Of a DNA stretch of 8,968 bases, positions 1 to 6,588 are shown piece after piece. A program made the translations under genes and the position numbers. This DNA comes from Treponema sp. (GTDB lineage: Bacteria; Spirochaetota; Spirochaetia; Treponematales; Breznakiellaceae). The stretch's first letter is position 1, and each line of letters opens with the position of its first letter. The stretch spans positions 1 to 8,968 of the forward strand of contig JAISWN010000191.1 in assembly GCA_031271075.1 (NCBI GenBank), given 5' to 3'. A model generated the notes under the pieces. That model worked only from the letters and a program-made list of their open reading frames with translations, searched no databases and had not been told where the DNA came from.

Positions 1-10
1 ACTTTAATAT

Positions 11-1411
11 TCAGGCCAAAGAACCCATCGGATCCCAGGGTTTGAGCACGGTGGGTTTCTTTTCCAGGGCTGCCAGTTCCTCCGGGCTGAGAAATTTTTT
101 ATTCACCACTACCTGGTAAACAAATTCATCAAACCATTTGTCGGACATGCGGAAGCGGCCTTTTTCGCCCCTGGCGTCACCCCAACTGTTTTCGACTCTC
201 CAGCGGTTGGGGACGCCGTCCACCACGTTGACCCCCGTAAAGACCATGGCGTGATTCATGCGGCTTTCGCCGTAATCCAGACGGGCAGCCTTGTCCAGGG
301 GGAAGGTGGTGTCGAAAAGGGTTTCCACATCAATGCTATCCAGGCTCATAAGGCCATGCTCGGTGTTGTGCATCTGGCCCACATCGCAGCCGAACCAGAC
401 CGCCTCACCGGAATCGAGCTGGGCCAGAGCCGCCCGTTTAAGGTTTTCTATGGGCAGGTTGAGGTAGTGTACCCACTTCCCGGCTACGTTTCCCAGGTAG
501 GTAACAGTAAAAGTATCGAAAAAGGGCTTATCGTCTGTCGGCGAGTTGATCAGGCTGACGTAATCACCGAACTTGTCCCCCACATACTTCCGGTAGAACT
601 CCTGCGGGGTGATCCCAAGGTCGCGGGTAAATCTACCCCGGTTTATTATGGATTTGGGGGCGGGGTTTTCCCCGTTATCTTCCCCGTTCTCTTTTTTTTC
701 GCCTTCATCTTCCCTGCCCCGGCACTCAAAATCAAAACGCTCGGGGGGCGGGCCAAAGGCAATACAGAGCATTCTGAAAAAGGTTTCAAGCATTTTATCC
801 TTTCGCGCCTCAAGGCTTTCCCGGCTTTCCCCGGCCTTGAAGGCTTCCCGCAGTTCTTTTGCGAATTCCCGGGCCTTGACGGTAAGGTATTTATTAAACG
901 GCCGGCTCGCGCCTGAGTGGAAGGATTCGGGCATAACCGTCTTGGGAACAAGGCCGTACTTTTCCACCAGGGCCATTACCATATCCCACTGGCCGCCATC
1001 GGAAAAAGGCGCCTGCAGGAGCCAGGCTAAAAGCCGGCTGTCCCTTTCCGCGTCCAGGGTGTTCAGAATAGCGTCGAGAAAAAAATTTGCCCGTTCAAAC
1101 TTGCTCCAGAAAAAGAGGTAAGCCTGGGAAAGTTCAAAATTTTCCAGATTGCATTTTTTCATCACCTCCAGGCGCATGACATTGGTAGCGGCAAAAAGCC
1201 AGCATCTCCCCGATTGGGCCTGGGCGGTGATCTCCCCGGCTTTGAGTTCATAGGAGAACGCCTCGGGGGTATTTACCGGTCCGGTATAGGCCGGGGCGGT
1301 CCCATCTATGCCCGATTTGGTTACACCGTTCATGCGCAGGATATATTCTTTGTTCGCAAGAAAACTTTTCCTGTACGCACCGGATTTTTCCAGGGAAATG
1401 TCCCGGCTCAT
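11..1411 (-). CDS. pepC: Aminopeptidase C / bleomycin hydrolase family cysteine peptidase
   Basis: A 466-residue cytoplasmic papain-fold aminopeptidase of family C1B. It removes N-terminal residues from peptides and so would finish the breakdown of imported peptides. The catalytic set is visible: Gln64 (oxyanion hole) and nucleophile Cys70 in QSGRCWLFAA, His387 in MNHAMVFTGV, and Asn408 in RVENSWGD. The C-terminus PWDPMGSLA matches the family's C-terminal arm, which in known hexameric bleomycin hydrolases reaches into the active site and restricts it to aminopeptidase action. There is no signal peptide. The ATG at 1411 was chosen because GGAGGA lies 6 bases upstream and family homology starts there; the open frame continues to 1858 but runs through the upstream gene. 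An acidic, Asn/Glu/Lys-rich stretch at about residues 229-260 lengthens a loop that I recall as short in relatives. The gene follows binding protein 2 after 103 bases. Family assignment is very secure. Confidence 0.95.
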   Translation of the reverse strand: MSRDISLEKSGAYRKSFLANKEYILRMNGVTKSGIDGTAPAYTGPVNTPEAFSYELKAGEITAQAQSGRCWLFAATNVMRLEVMKKCNLENFELSQAYLFFWSKFERANFFLDAILNTLDAERDSRLLAWLLQAPFSDGGQWDMVMALVEKYGLVPKTVMPESFHSGASRPFNKYLTVKAREFAKELREAFKAGESRESLEARKDKMLETFFRMLCIAFGPPPERFDFECRGREDEGEKKENGEDNGENPAPKSIINRGRFTRDLGITPQEFYRKYVGDKFGDYVSLINSPTDDKPFFDTFTVTYLGNVAGKWVHYLNLPIENLKRAALAQLDSGEAVWFGCDVGQMHNTEHGLMSLDSIDVETLFDTTFPLDKAARLDYGESRMNHAMVFTGVNVVDGVPNRWRVENSWGDARGEKGRFRMSDKWFDEFVYQVVVNKKFLSPEELAALEKKPTVLKPWDPMGSLA

Positions 1412-1417
1412 GTTTAT

Positions 1418-1423
1418 TCCTCC
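1418..1423 (-). promoter_or_regulatory. Ribosome binding site of pepC
   Basis: GGAGGA on the minus strand, 6 bases before the ATG at 1411. It decides the start of pepC against the much longer open frame that extends upstream to 1858. Confidence 0.85.
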
Positions 1424-1435
1424 AAAAATTGGCAA

Positions 1436-1461
1436 GGACCCGCGCGGAAATGAGCGGGCCC
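1436..1461 (-). promoter_or_regulatory. GC-rich stem-loop upstream of pepC
   Basis: On the minus strand the arms GGGCCCGC and GCGGGTCC can pair over 8 positions (one G-U pair) around a 10-base loop. It is the second of two hairpins in the gap between binding protein 2 and pepC. The nearest T-run, ATTTTT, starts several bases after the stem and merges into the ribosome-binding region, so this is not a standard intrinsic terminator. It may reduce read-through into pepC or stabilise RNA ends. The pairing is seen; the role is inferred. Confidence 0.45.
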
Positions 1462-1478
1462 TCATGTACCTGGGGTAA

Positions 1479-1500
1479 CGCGGCGGAAAAATCCGCCGCG
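1479..1500 (-). promoter_or_regulatory. Perfect 9-bp GC hairpin after binding protein 2
   Basis: The arms CGCGGCGGA and TCCGCCGCG are perfect complements around a 4-base loop. The stem begins 14 bases after the stop codon of the binding-protein gene. On the minus strand it is followed by TTACCCC, not a U-tract, so it lacks the hallmark of an intrinsic terminator. A stem in this place is expected to block 3' exonucleases and to let the binding-protein message outlast the downstream pepC message, as intercistronic hairpins do in other binding-protein operons. That role is inferred. Confidence 0.55.
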
Positions 1501-1514
1501 GATATCCTGCGGTG

Positions 1515-3188
1515 TCAGCGCCCGGCCAGGCCGGCTGGGCTTTTGGTCGCCCAAAGGTAAGTAGTTCCGCCCTGGACCCCGTGGTATTCGGCCCCGGTGA
1601 CATAGGACTTGAGCAGAGAGGCCATCCCGTCCTGGAACAGGGGGATGGTTCCCACATCCCGCAGGACGATCTGCTCCGCCCGGCGCAGCTCGTGGAACCG
1701 TTTAACCGGGTTCCTGGCAAGCTCGCCACCGGACGCGGAAATGGCGATGGCATCGTATTCCTTGTTCGCGTAGGAGGGATGCTGGCCGGAAAGCCACAGA
1801 TCCGTATAGGTCTGGGGATCCCGGTAGTCCGGGCCCCAACGGTGCAGGGCCAGCTCAAAATCCCCGCCGTAATATTTGTCGGTGTGGCTCTTCTTGGGCA
1901 TGGACAGGATCGTTATACTCAAGCCCGGCAGGTTCGACTGGAGCTGGGCCTGGATAAACTGGGATACGTTCACGAAGAACTCCCCATCTTCGTGAATAAT
2001 GCTGAAGGTAAGTTTATCCACCCCCAATTCCTGCTTGGCCTTGTTCCAGTACTCAAGGCCCTTCGCGGGCTTGTAGTGAAGTTCGTCCCCCACCCCGGCT
2101 TCCCCGTCCCGGAAGTCGGAATTATCATCCGGCGCTTTGGCGAGCCCGCGGGCTACCAGGTACTCGGCGGGAGCGGCCCCGTTCCGGATAATGTTCTTTA
2201 CCAGGGCGTCCCGGTCGATGGACACGGCAAGGGCCCGGCGGAGGTTGTGGTTGGCCAGGTACTTGTTCGCCTTGATGTTTGGGGTAAGGTAGTAGACCCG
2301 CCCGCTCAATTCCGAGCGGAACTCAGGATCGTCCCGGTAAAGGTCTATCTGCTCACCGGAAAGCCGGGGAATGACATCGATAATCCCCGACTGGTAGGCC
2401 AAAGCCGCCTGCTGGAGATCCTTGATCGTCTGGTACCGGATGCCGTCCAGCTTGACGTCCCGGGCCCGGTAGTAGAAGGGGTTCTTTACCGTCTCCACCA
2501 CCTCCGCGTTGGGTTCGAACCGGGTAATTTTATAAGGCCCGATGGAAAGCACCGTTTCCGGGGAGGTGGCGAATTTGGACCCCTGGGCCTTCACAAAGGA
2601 CTCCTTTAGGGGGAAAAAGGCGGGGAAATTGAAAAGCCCCTCGATAAAGGCCACCGGGGAACTCAGGGTAACTTGCAGGGTTTTGTCGTCCAGGGCCCTG
2701 ACCCCCAGGGCTTCCGGGGGCTGTTTTCCGGCGATTACGTCCTGGGAATTTTCTATGGCCGCTGTATTGAGGAGCCACCTGTAGGGGGCGGCCGTGGCGG
2801 GGTTCCCCAACCTGCGCCAGGCGTACACAAAGTCCTGGGCGCTAAGGGGCGAGCCGTCGGACCATTTGGCGTCCCGAATCTTGTAGGTCAGGGTAAGGCC
2901 GTCGGGACTCTTGGAGGCGGATTCCGCCAGTCCAAGCTGGAACACATCGTTGCCGTCCAGGTAGTAGAGCCCCTCCCCGATAAGCCGCATGGCCCCCAGG
3001 GAGCTTGCATCGGAACTCCCGTGGAAATCCACAGTAGCCACCGCGGCTTCATTTTGTATCGTAAGAACCCCGCCGCCGGATACATTCGCCGCCGCTACGG
3101 GCTTCTCCTTCCCACCGCCGGCAAATACAGAGCCGGCCGCTGCCAACAGAATCAAGACCAGGGATACGATCTTTTTTGACGCCTTCAT
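1515..3188 (-). CDS. OppA-like oligopeptide ABC transporter substrate-binding protein (family 5)
   Basis: A 557-residue periplasmic solute-binding protein that captures peptides and delivers them to an Opp-type importer. Residues 1-23 form a Sec signal peptide with a basic start (MKASKK), a leucine/alanine core and a probable cleavage after SVFA, giving a mature GGGKEKP start. No cysteine follows, so it should be soluble and not a lipoprotein. Family 5 hallmarks are present: KWSDGSPLSAQDFVYAWRRL, IGPYKITRFEPN and NLRRALAVSIDRDALV. Length is close to that usual for OppA. The start is fixed by GAGGAGG six bases before the ATG. The gene has its own promoter (3298-3326) and stands apart from the oppDF genes, with no permease next to it, so it probably feeds a transporter encoded elsewhere or shares the OppD/OppF system upstream. 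Substrate cannot be told from sequence. Confidence 0.93.
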   Translation of the reverse strand: MKASKKIVSLVLILLAAAGSVFAGGGKEKPVAAANVSGGGVLTIQNEAAVATVDFHGSSDASSLGAMRLIGEGLYYLDGNDVFQLGLAESASKSPDGLTLTYKIRDAKWSDGSPLSAQDFVYAWRRLGNPATAAPYRWLLNTAAIENSQDVIAGKQPPEALGVRALDDKTLQVTLSSPVAFIEGLFNFPAFFPLKESFVKAQGSKFATSPETVLSIGPYKITRFEPNAEVVETVKNPFYYRARDVKLDGIRYQTIKDLQQAALAYQSGIIDVIPRLSGEQIDLYRDDPEFRSELSGRVYYLTPNIKANKYLANHNLRRALAVSIDRDALVKNIIRNGAAPAEYLVARGLAKAPDDNSDFRDGEAGVGDELHYKPAKGLEYWNKAKQELGVDKLTFSIIHEDGEFFVNVSQFIQAQLQSNLPGLSITILSMPKKSHTDKYYGGDFELALHRWGPDYRDPQTYTDLWLSGQHPSYANKEYDAIAISASGGELARNPVKRFHELRRAEQIVLRDVGTIPLFQDGMASLLKSYVTGAEYHGVQGGTTYLWATKSPAGLAGR

Positions 3189-3194
3189 TCTATG

Positions 3195-3201
3195 CCTCCT
3201 C
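3195..3201 (-). promoter_or_regulatory. Strong ribosome binding site of binding protein 2
   Basis: GAGGAGG on the minus strand, 6 bases before the ATG at 3188. It is a near-ideal Shine-Dalgarno sequence, fitting a protein made in large amounts. Confidence 0.88.
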
Positions 3202-3240
3202 GAAGTTTTTTAGAGTCAACCAGGTGACTTGCGGGATCCA

Positions 3241-3278
3241 TAATAACATACTAAATACTTTGTATTTATAAGTTATTA
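3241..3278. repeat. AT-rich nested palindrome in the leader of binding protein 2
   Basis: Two inverted repeats are nested almost on one centre. The outer arms are TAATAAC (3241-3247) and GTTATTA (3272-3278). The inner arms are TAAATAC (3252-3258) and GTATTTA (3262-3268), with a TTT centre. The element lies just downstream of the predicted -10 box, so inside the transcribed leader. It could be an operator for a dimeric repressor or a 5' mRNA stem-loop. There is no T-run after it, so it is not a terminator. Symmetry is seen directly; function is inferred. Confidence 0.55.
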
Positions 3279-3297
3279 AGCCAACCAAATTAGTAGG

Positions 3298-3326
3298 AAT
3301 TTATCCGAATCAAATTGCTTTGTCAA
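3298..3326 (-). promoter_or_regulatory. Sigma70-type promoter of the binding protein 2 - pepC unit
   Basis: On the minus strand TTGACA (3321-3326, perfect -35) is separated by exactly 17 bases from TAAATT (3298-3303, four of six matches to TATAAT). The surrounding sequence is AT-rich, in contrast to the GC-rich genes on both sides. Transcription should start near 3290, giving a leader of about 100 bases before the ATG at 3188. Confidence 0.72.
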
Positions 3327-3340
3327 GTGAATTCCCGGTT

Positions 3341-3452
3341 TTTTTCGAGGATATTTAAAATGCTATGGTTCGTAGGCAGTGTTCGCACTGTATATATAGA
3401 TGGTCCGGCTGGCCGGGTCACGGGTCTACCCGCTTTACCGCCAATCGCGCCT
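3341..3452 (-). other. Spacer after the GGT-like gene with small hairpins, no clear terminator
   Basis: This part of the 264-base gap contains three short inverted repeats: CAGTG-4-CACTG (3377-3390), CCGG-4-CCGG (3405-3416) and, near 3422-3433, CGGG-4-CCCG. None is followed by a U-tract on the minus strand. Unit A may end here by a factor-dependent route or may partly read through into binding protein 2. No open frame with a credible start was found. Confidence 0.4.
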
Positions 3453-5063
3453 TCACCAGCAGGCAATATTACTGTCCGTGCGGCTTTCGGTGGCGCCCAC
3501 GAGGACGCCGTTTTCCAGCCGGAGAATCATCTGCCCCCGGCCAAAGACGGTATTGGCAAGGGAGATATTCACCTCGTGGCCCAGGGAGGCCAGGGTGCGG
3601 GCTATTTCGGCGTTAAAGCGGTCTTCAACGGAAAAGGAACGGCCCCCGATCCACTGCCAACGGGGGGCGTCCAGGGCCTGCTGGGGGTTAAGGCCGAAGT
3701 CCAGGAGGTTCGTTACCACCTGCACATGGCCCTGGGGCTGCATATAGCCGCCCATGACACCAAAGGGGCCGATGGCTTGGCCGTCCCTGGTCAGAAATCC
3801 AGGAATAATGGTGTGATAGCTTTTTTTGCCCGGAGCGAGGCAGTTGGGGGCCCGAGGGTCCAGGGAAAAATCGGCGCCCCGGTTTTGCAGGGCTATGCCG
3901 GTATCCCGCACCACTACGCCGCTGCCGAAACCCATGTAGTTGCTTTGGATATACGAAACCATCCCCCCTTCCCGGTCGGCGGCGCAGAGGTACACCGTGC
4001 CGCTTTTGGGAGGGCTTGTCTTGGGCAGGGCGGCGGTGTTTCCGATTTCCCGGGAGCGCTTGGCGCCGTATTCAGGGCGAAGCCATTCCCGGTAATCCTC
4101 CGTCATAAAACGGGGATCGGTGATATGGGCAAGGGCGTCGCTGAAGGCCAGTTTCATGGCCTCCCACTGTTTGTGAAAGGTATCGGCGCTTTCCCGCTGG
4201 ATAAAGGAAAACTCCTTGAGGATATTGAGGGCCAGGAGGGCGCATATCCCCTGGCCGTTGGGGGGCAGTTCCCAAACATCGTAACCCCGGTAATTCACCG
4301 AAACCGGCCCAACCCACTCGGGGTGGTAGTTTGAAAAATCTTCCCGGCAAAAATATCCGCCGAACTCCCGGCTGTCGGCCACTATGCGATCCGCCAATTC
4401 CCCCCGGTAAAAGGCCTCCCCCCGGGTGTCGGCGATGGCCTCGAGGGTATCCCCGTGGTTCTTAAGGATCAGGGTATCTCCCGGCCGGGGCTTCTCCCCG
4501 GAGGGCATGAAGGTCTTCCACCATTCCGCAAAGACAGGATCGTCCCTCTGGGCTTTAAAACGCCCGGCGGAACGGACAAAAGCGCCGGCAAGGTTCGGGG
4601 CGAAAGGGCAGCCTTCCCGGGCGTACTGTATGGCGGGCGCCAAAACCTTGCCCAGGGGGAGGCGGCCAAACCGCTCGTTTAACGCGGCCCAGGCCGCCGG
4701 GGCTCCGGGGACCATCACCGGCGCCCAGCCTGAGAGGGGTATCTTTTCCACCGCCCCGTAGTCCTGCCGGATCTTTTCAATGGAAATGGCGAGGGGGGCT
4801 GTCCCGCTGGCGTTAAGGCCATGGAGTTTGCCGCCGGACCAGACAATGGCAAAGGCGTCGCTCCCGATACCGTTGGCTGTCGGTTCCACCACCGTCAGAG
4901 CCGCGGCGGCGGCAACCGCAGCGTCGGCGGCGCTGCCCCCCGCCCGCAGGGCTTCAAGGCCGGCGGCGGCGGCCTGGGGCGAAGATGCGGCAACCATGCC
5001 CTCCCGGGCGTAAATAGGGTAGCGCCGGGAAGGATAGGGGGAAAAAGTAGGATCGAAACGCAT
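3453..5063 (-). CDS. Gamma-glutamyltransferase-like Ntn hydrolase (YwrD-type)
   Basis: A 536-residue member of the gamma-glutamyltranspeptidase family, which hydrolyses or transfers gamma-glutamyl groups after autocleavage into two subunits. The N-terminal part shows AGGSAADAAVAAAAALTVVEP and GIGSDAF. The likely nucleophile and self-cleavage residue is Thr356 in SGTVYL; the oxyanion Gly-Gly is at 438-439 (VMGGYMQPQGH); the end ESRTDSN fits the family. The stretch between DFSLDP and the PGKKSYHTIIP motif is short, so the lid loop of E. coli GGT is absent. There is no signal peptide, so it should be cytoplasmic, unlike classical periplasmic GGT. The ATG at 5063 follows GAGGA by four bases; an alternative ATG at 5093 overlaps the oppF stop and has a weaker GGAG. 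It lies 19 bases after oppF, probably in one operon, so it may process what the transporter brings in. Family is secure, substrate is not. Confidence 0.92.
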   Translation of the reverse strand: MRFDPTFSPYPSRRYPIYAREGMVAASSPQAAAAGLEALRAGGSAADAAVAAAAALTVVEPTANGIGSDAFAIVWSGGKLHGLNASGTAPLAISIEKIRQDYGAVEKIPLSGWAPVMVPGAPAAWAALNERFGRLPLGKVLAPAIQYAREGCPFAPNLAGAFVRSAGRFKAQRDDPVFAEWWKTFMPSGEKPRPGDTLILKNHGDTLEAIADTRGEAFYRGELADRIVADSREFGGYFCREDFSNYHPEWVGPVSVNYRGYDVWELPPNGQGICALLALNILKEFSFIQRESADTFHKQWEAMKLAFSDALAHITDPRFMTEDYREWLRPEYGAKRSREIGNTAALPKTSPPKSGTVYLCAADREGGMVSYIQSNYMGFGSGVVVRDTGIALQNRGADFSLDPRAPNCLAPGKKSYHTIIPGFLTRDGQAIGPFGVMGGYMQPQGHVQVVTNLLDFGLNPQQALDAPRWQWIGGRSFSVEDRFNAEIARTLASLGHEVNISLANTVFGRGQMILRLENGVLVGATESRTDSNIACW

Positions 5064-5067
5064 GTTT

Positions 5068-5072
5068 TCCTC
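5068..5072 (-). promoter_or_regulatory. Ribosome binding site of the GGT-like gene
   Basis: GAGGA on the minus strand, four bases before the ATG at 5063. It favours this start over the in-frame ATG at 5093, which would overlap the end of oppF and add ten polar residues (MKTEKHNEEN) with no family similarity that I recognise. Confidence 0.65.
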
Positions 5073-5082
5073 GTTATGTTTT

Positions 5083-6588
5083 TCAGTTTTCATCCGCTCC
5101 GGAAGCGCTCTCCGGCGGGGCGGCGTAAAGATGACAGGCCACAAAATGGGCGCTTTTCCACTCCCGCAATTCCGGCTTTTCCTTTTCGCAGATCTCGCCG
5201 GACCTGTCGCAGCGGGTGTGGAAGGGGCATCCGGCGGGAGGGTAGAGGGCGCTGGGAACCTCTCCCTCCAGCACGGAAAGCTCATAGTTCACCTCCCGCA
5301 CTACCGGGCGGGGAACCGCCGCGAGGAGGGAACGGGTGTAGGGATGGAGGGGCTCCTCAAAGAGGGTTCGGGCATCGGCAAGCTCGCACTCGCAGCCCAG
5401 GTACATCACCATGATCCGGTCGCAGAAATACTTGGCCACTCCCAGATCGTGGGTGATAAAGAGATAGGTACGCCCATCGCCGCTTAACTCATTGAGGAGC
5501 TGCAAAATTTGGGCCTGTACGGATACATCCAGGGCTGAAAGGGACTCGTCCAGCACCACGAAGCGGGTATTGGTGGCAATGGCCCGGGCAATACATACCC
5601 GTTGTTTCTGCCCTCCGCTGAGGGCGTTGGGGAAATAGTAATAGTGTTCCTTCTTGAGGCCGACCCGGTCAAGCAGGGCCATCACCTTTGCCTTGCGTTC
5701 CAGGGGGGAAAGCCGGGAGTGTATTTTAAAGGGTTCCTCAATGGCCTTCCCCACGGACTGGCGCGGATCAAGGCTCGCCGAAGGATCCTGAAAAACCATC
5801 TGCATTTCCTCGCGCAGCCTCCGCAGCTCCCGGCCTGTCAGTTTGGAAAGGCTGACGCCGGTCTCGTAATTGGCGTCCAGCCTGGCCTGATATTCCTTCT
5901 CCAGAGCGCGGGGCGACAGGGCGGCCTTGATGTTTTTTCCCCGAAAGGCAAAGGCTTCGTCCCGCAGGGCCGCCGCTTCCTCCGCGTAAAGCCGGGCGGA
6001 TGCGCGGAAGGATTCGGCCTTTTGCCGTAGATCTCCGGGCGGCCGTCTCCTTTCTTCCCGCTTTCCCGCCTTTGCTTCAAGCCGCGCGGCAAGGGCAAAA
6101 AGCCGGTGGGCCTTGCAGGTTGCCCGGTGGGCTTTTAAAAAGATCTTCTGAATCCGGGGAAGGTTTTCGCACAGTATAAGGGAACCCACCGTTTTACTGC
6201 CCTCCCTCAAGTAACGGTGGTTCATCTTGCGGGCCTTCTCGTAAACCGCCGGAGAACCCTTCTGCGCGGCAGTCATTCTGTCGTTGTAACGTTTCGCTTT
6301 TTTTTGCAGGATCAAGAGACGGCTTATTTCTTTTTTCAGATACGCCGGGCATAGTTCAACAAGGGAACGGCCGTAATAAAGGCAATCGCCGCCGCTGGGG
6401 GGGTATAGCTGAAGCATAACCCGGCCCAGGGTTGATTTGCCGCAGCCGCTTTCACCCACCACCCCGAATTTTTCACCTTCATACAAAATAAAGTTTATAT
6501 CGTTCAGCGCCCGCAGGCGGACTCCGTGGCGGATATGAAAATATTTCTTTACCCGCCGGAGCTGCATAAGGGCCTGTTTTTCCTTCAT
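5083..6588 (-). CDS. oppF: OppF-like peptide ABC transporter ATPase with a large helical insertion
   Basis: A 501-residue ATP-binding subunit of an oligopeptide/dipeptide importer. Motifs in order: Walker A GESGCGKS (45-52), Q-loop Gln267 in QMVFQDPSASLDP, signature LSGGQKQR (323-330), Walker B VVLDES (344-349; the usual DEP is DES here, catalytic Glu kept), H-loop His380 in FITHDLG, and the C-terminal oligopeptide domain LHPYTRSLL with four cysteines (454, 460, 467, 485) in the spacing known to hold a [4Fe-4S] cluster in DppD. OppF is normally about 320-330 residues. The excess is one insertion at about residues 78-247, basic and helical, between Walker A and the Q-loop. The ATG at 6588 overlaps the oppD stop as ATGA and has GGAGG seven bases upstream; the frame is open to 6693 but only inside oppD. 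Function is secure; the insertion's role is unknown. Confidence 0.93.
   Translation of the reverse strand: MKEKQALMQLRRVKKYFHIRHGVRLRALNDINFILYEGEKFGVVGESGCGKSTLGRVMLQLYPPSGGDCLYYGRSLVELCPAYLKKEISRLLILQKKAKRYNDRMTAAQKGSPAVYEKARKMNHRYLREGSKTVGSLILCENLPRIQKIFLKAHRATCKAHRLFALAARLEAKAGKREERRRPPGDLRQKAESFRASARLYAEEAAALRDEAFAFRGKNIKAALSPRALEKEYQARLDANYETGVSLSKLTGRELRRLREEMQMVFQDPSASLDPRQSVGKAIEEPFKIHSRLSPLERKAKVMALLDRVGLKKEHYYYFPNALSGGQKQRVCIARAIATNTRFVVLDESLSALDVSVQAQILQLLNELSGDGRTYLFITHDLGVAKYFCDRIMVMYLGCECELADARTLFEEPLHPYTRSLLAAVPRPVVREVNYELSVLEGEVPSALYPPAGCPFHTRCDRSGEICEKEKPELREWKSAHFVACHLYAAPPESASGADEN

Noticed and set aside
1412..1858. N-terminal extension of the pepC frame
   Set aside because: It runs through the hairpins and the end of binding protein 2, is Pro/Arg/Ser-rich, and the ATG at 1411 has an excellent ribosome binding site and starts the family similarity.
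1512..2609. Long plus-strand open frame (365 codons) opposite binding protein 2
   Set aside because: It lies fully antisense to a gene with a signal peptide, ribosome binding site and family motifs. Its translation is rich in Gly, Pro and Val without recognisable motifs, as expected from the complement of GC-rich codons.
3377..3390. Hairpin CAGTG-4-CACTG as intrinsic terminator of unit A
   Set aside because: The stem is only five base pairs and no U-tract follows on the minus strand.
3315..4334. Plus-strand open frame (339 codons) starting in the gap and running across the GGT-like gene
   Set aside because: No ribosome binding site or promoter was seen on that strand and no family motif in its translation; it mirrors the codon bias of the real gene.
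4905..4990. GCC/GGC-rich triplet runs as a microsatellite
   Set aside because: They encode the Ala/Gly-rich helix region (AGGSAADAAVAAAAA) that is normal for the N-terminal part of this enzyme family.
5094..5285. N-terminal extension of the GGT-like frame into oppF
   Set aside because: It overlaps the conserved cysteine-rich end of oppF and has no signal-peptide character or similarity to GGT.
5848..6357. The oppF insertion as a separate gene, mobile element or frameshift product
   Set aside because: It is in frame at both ends, has no inverted repeats or internal start signals that I can see, and its codon use looks like that of its neighbours.
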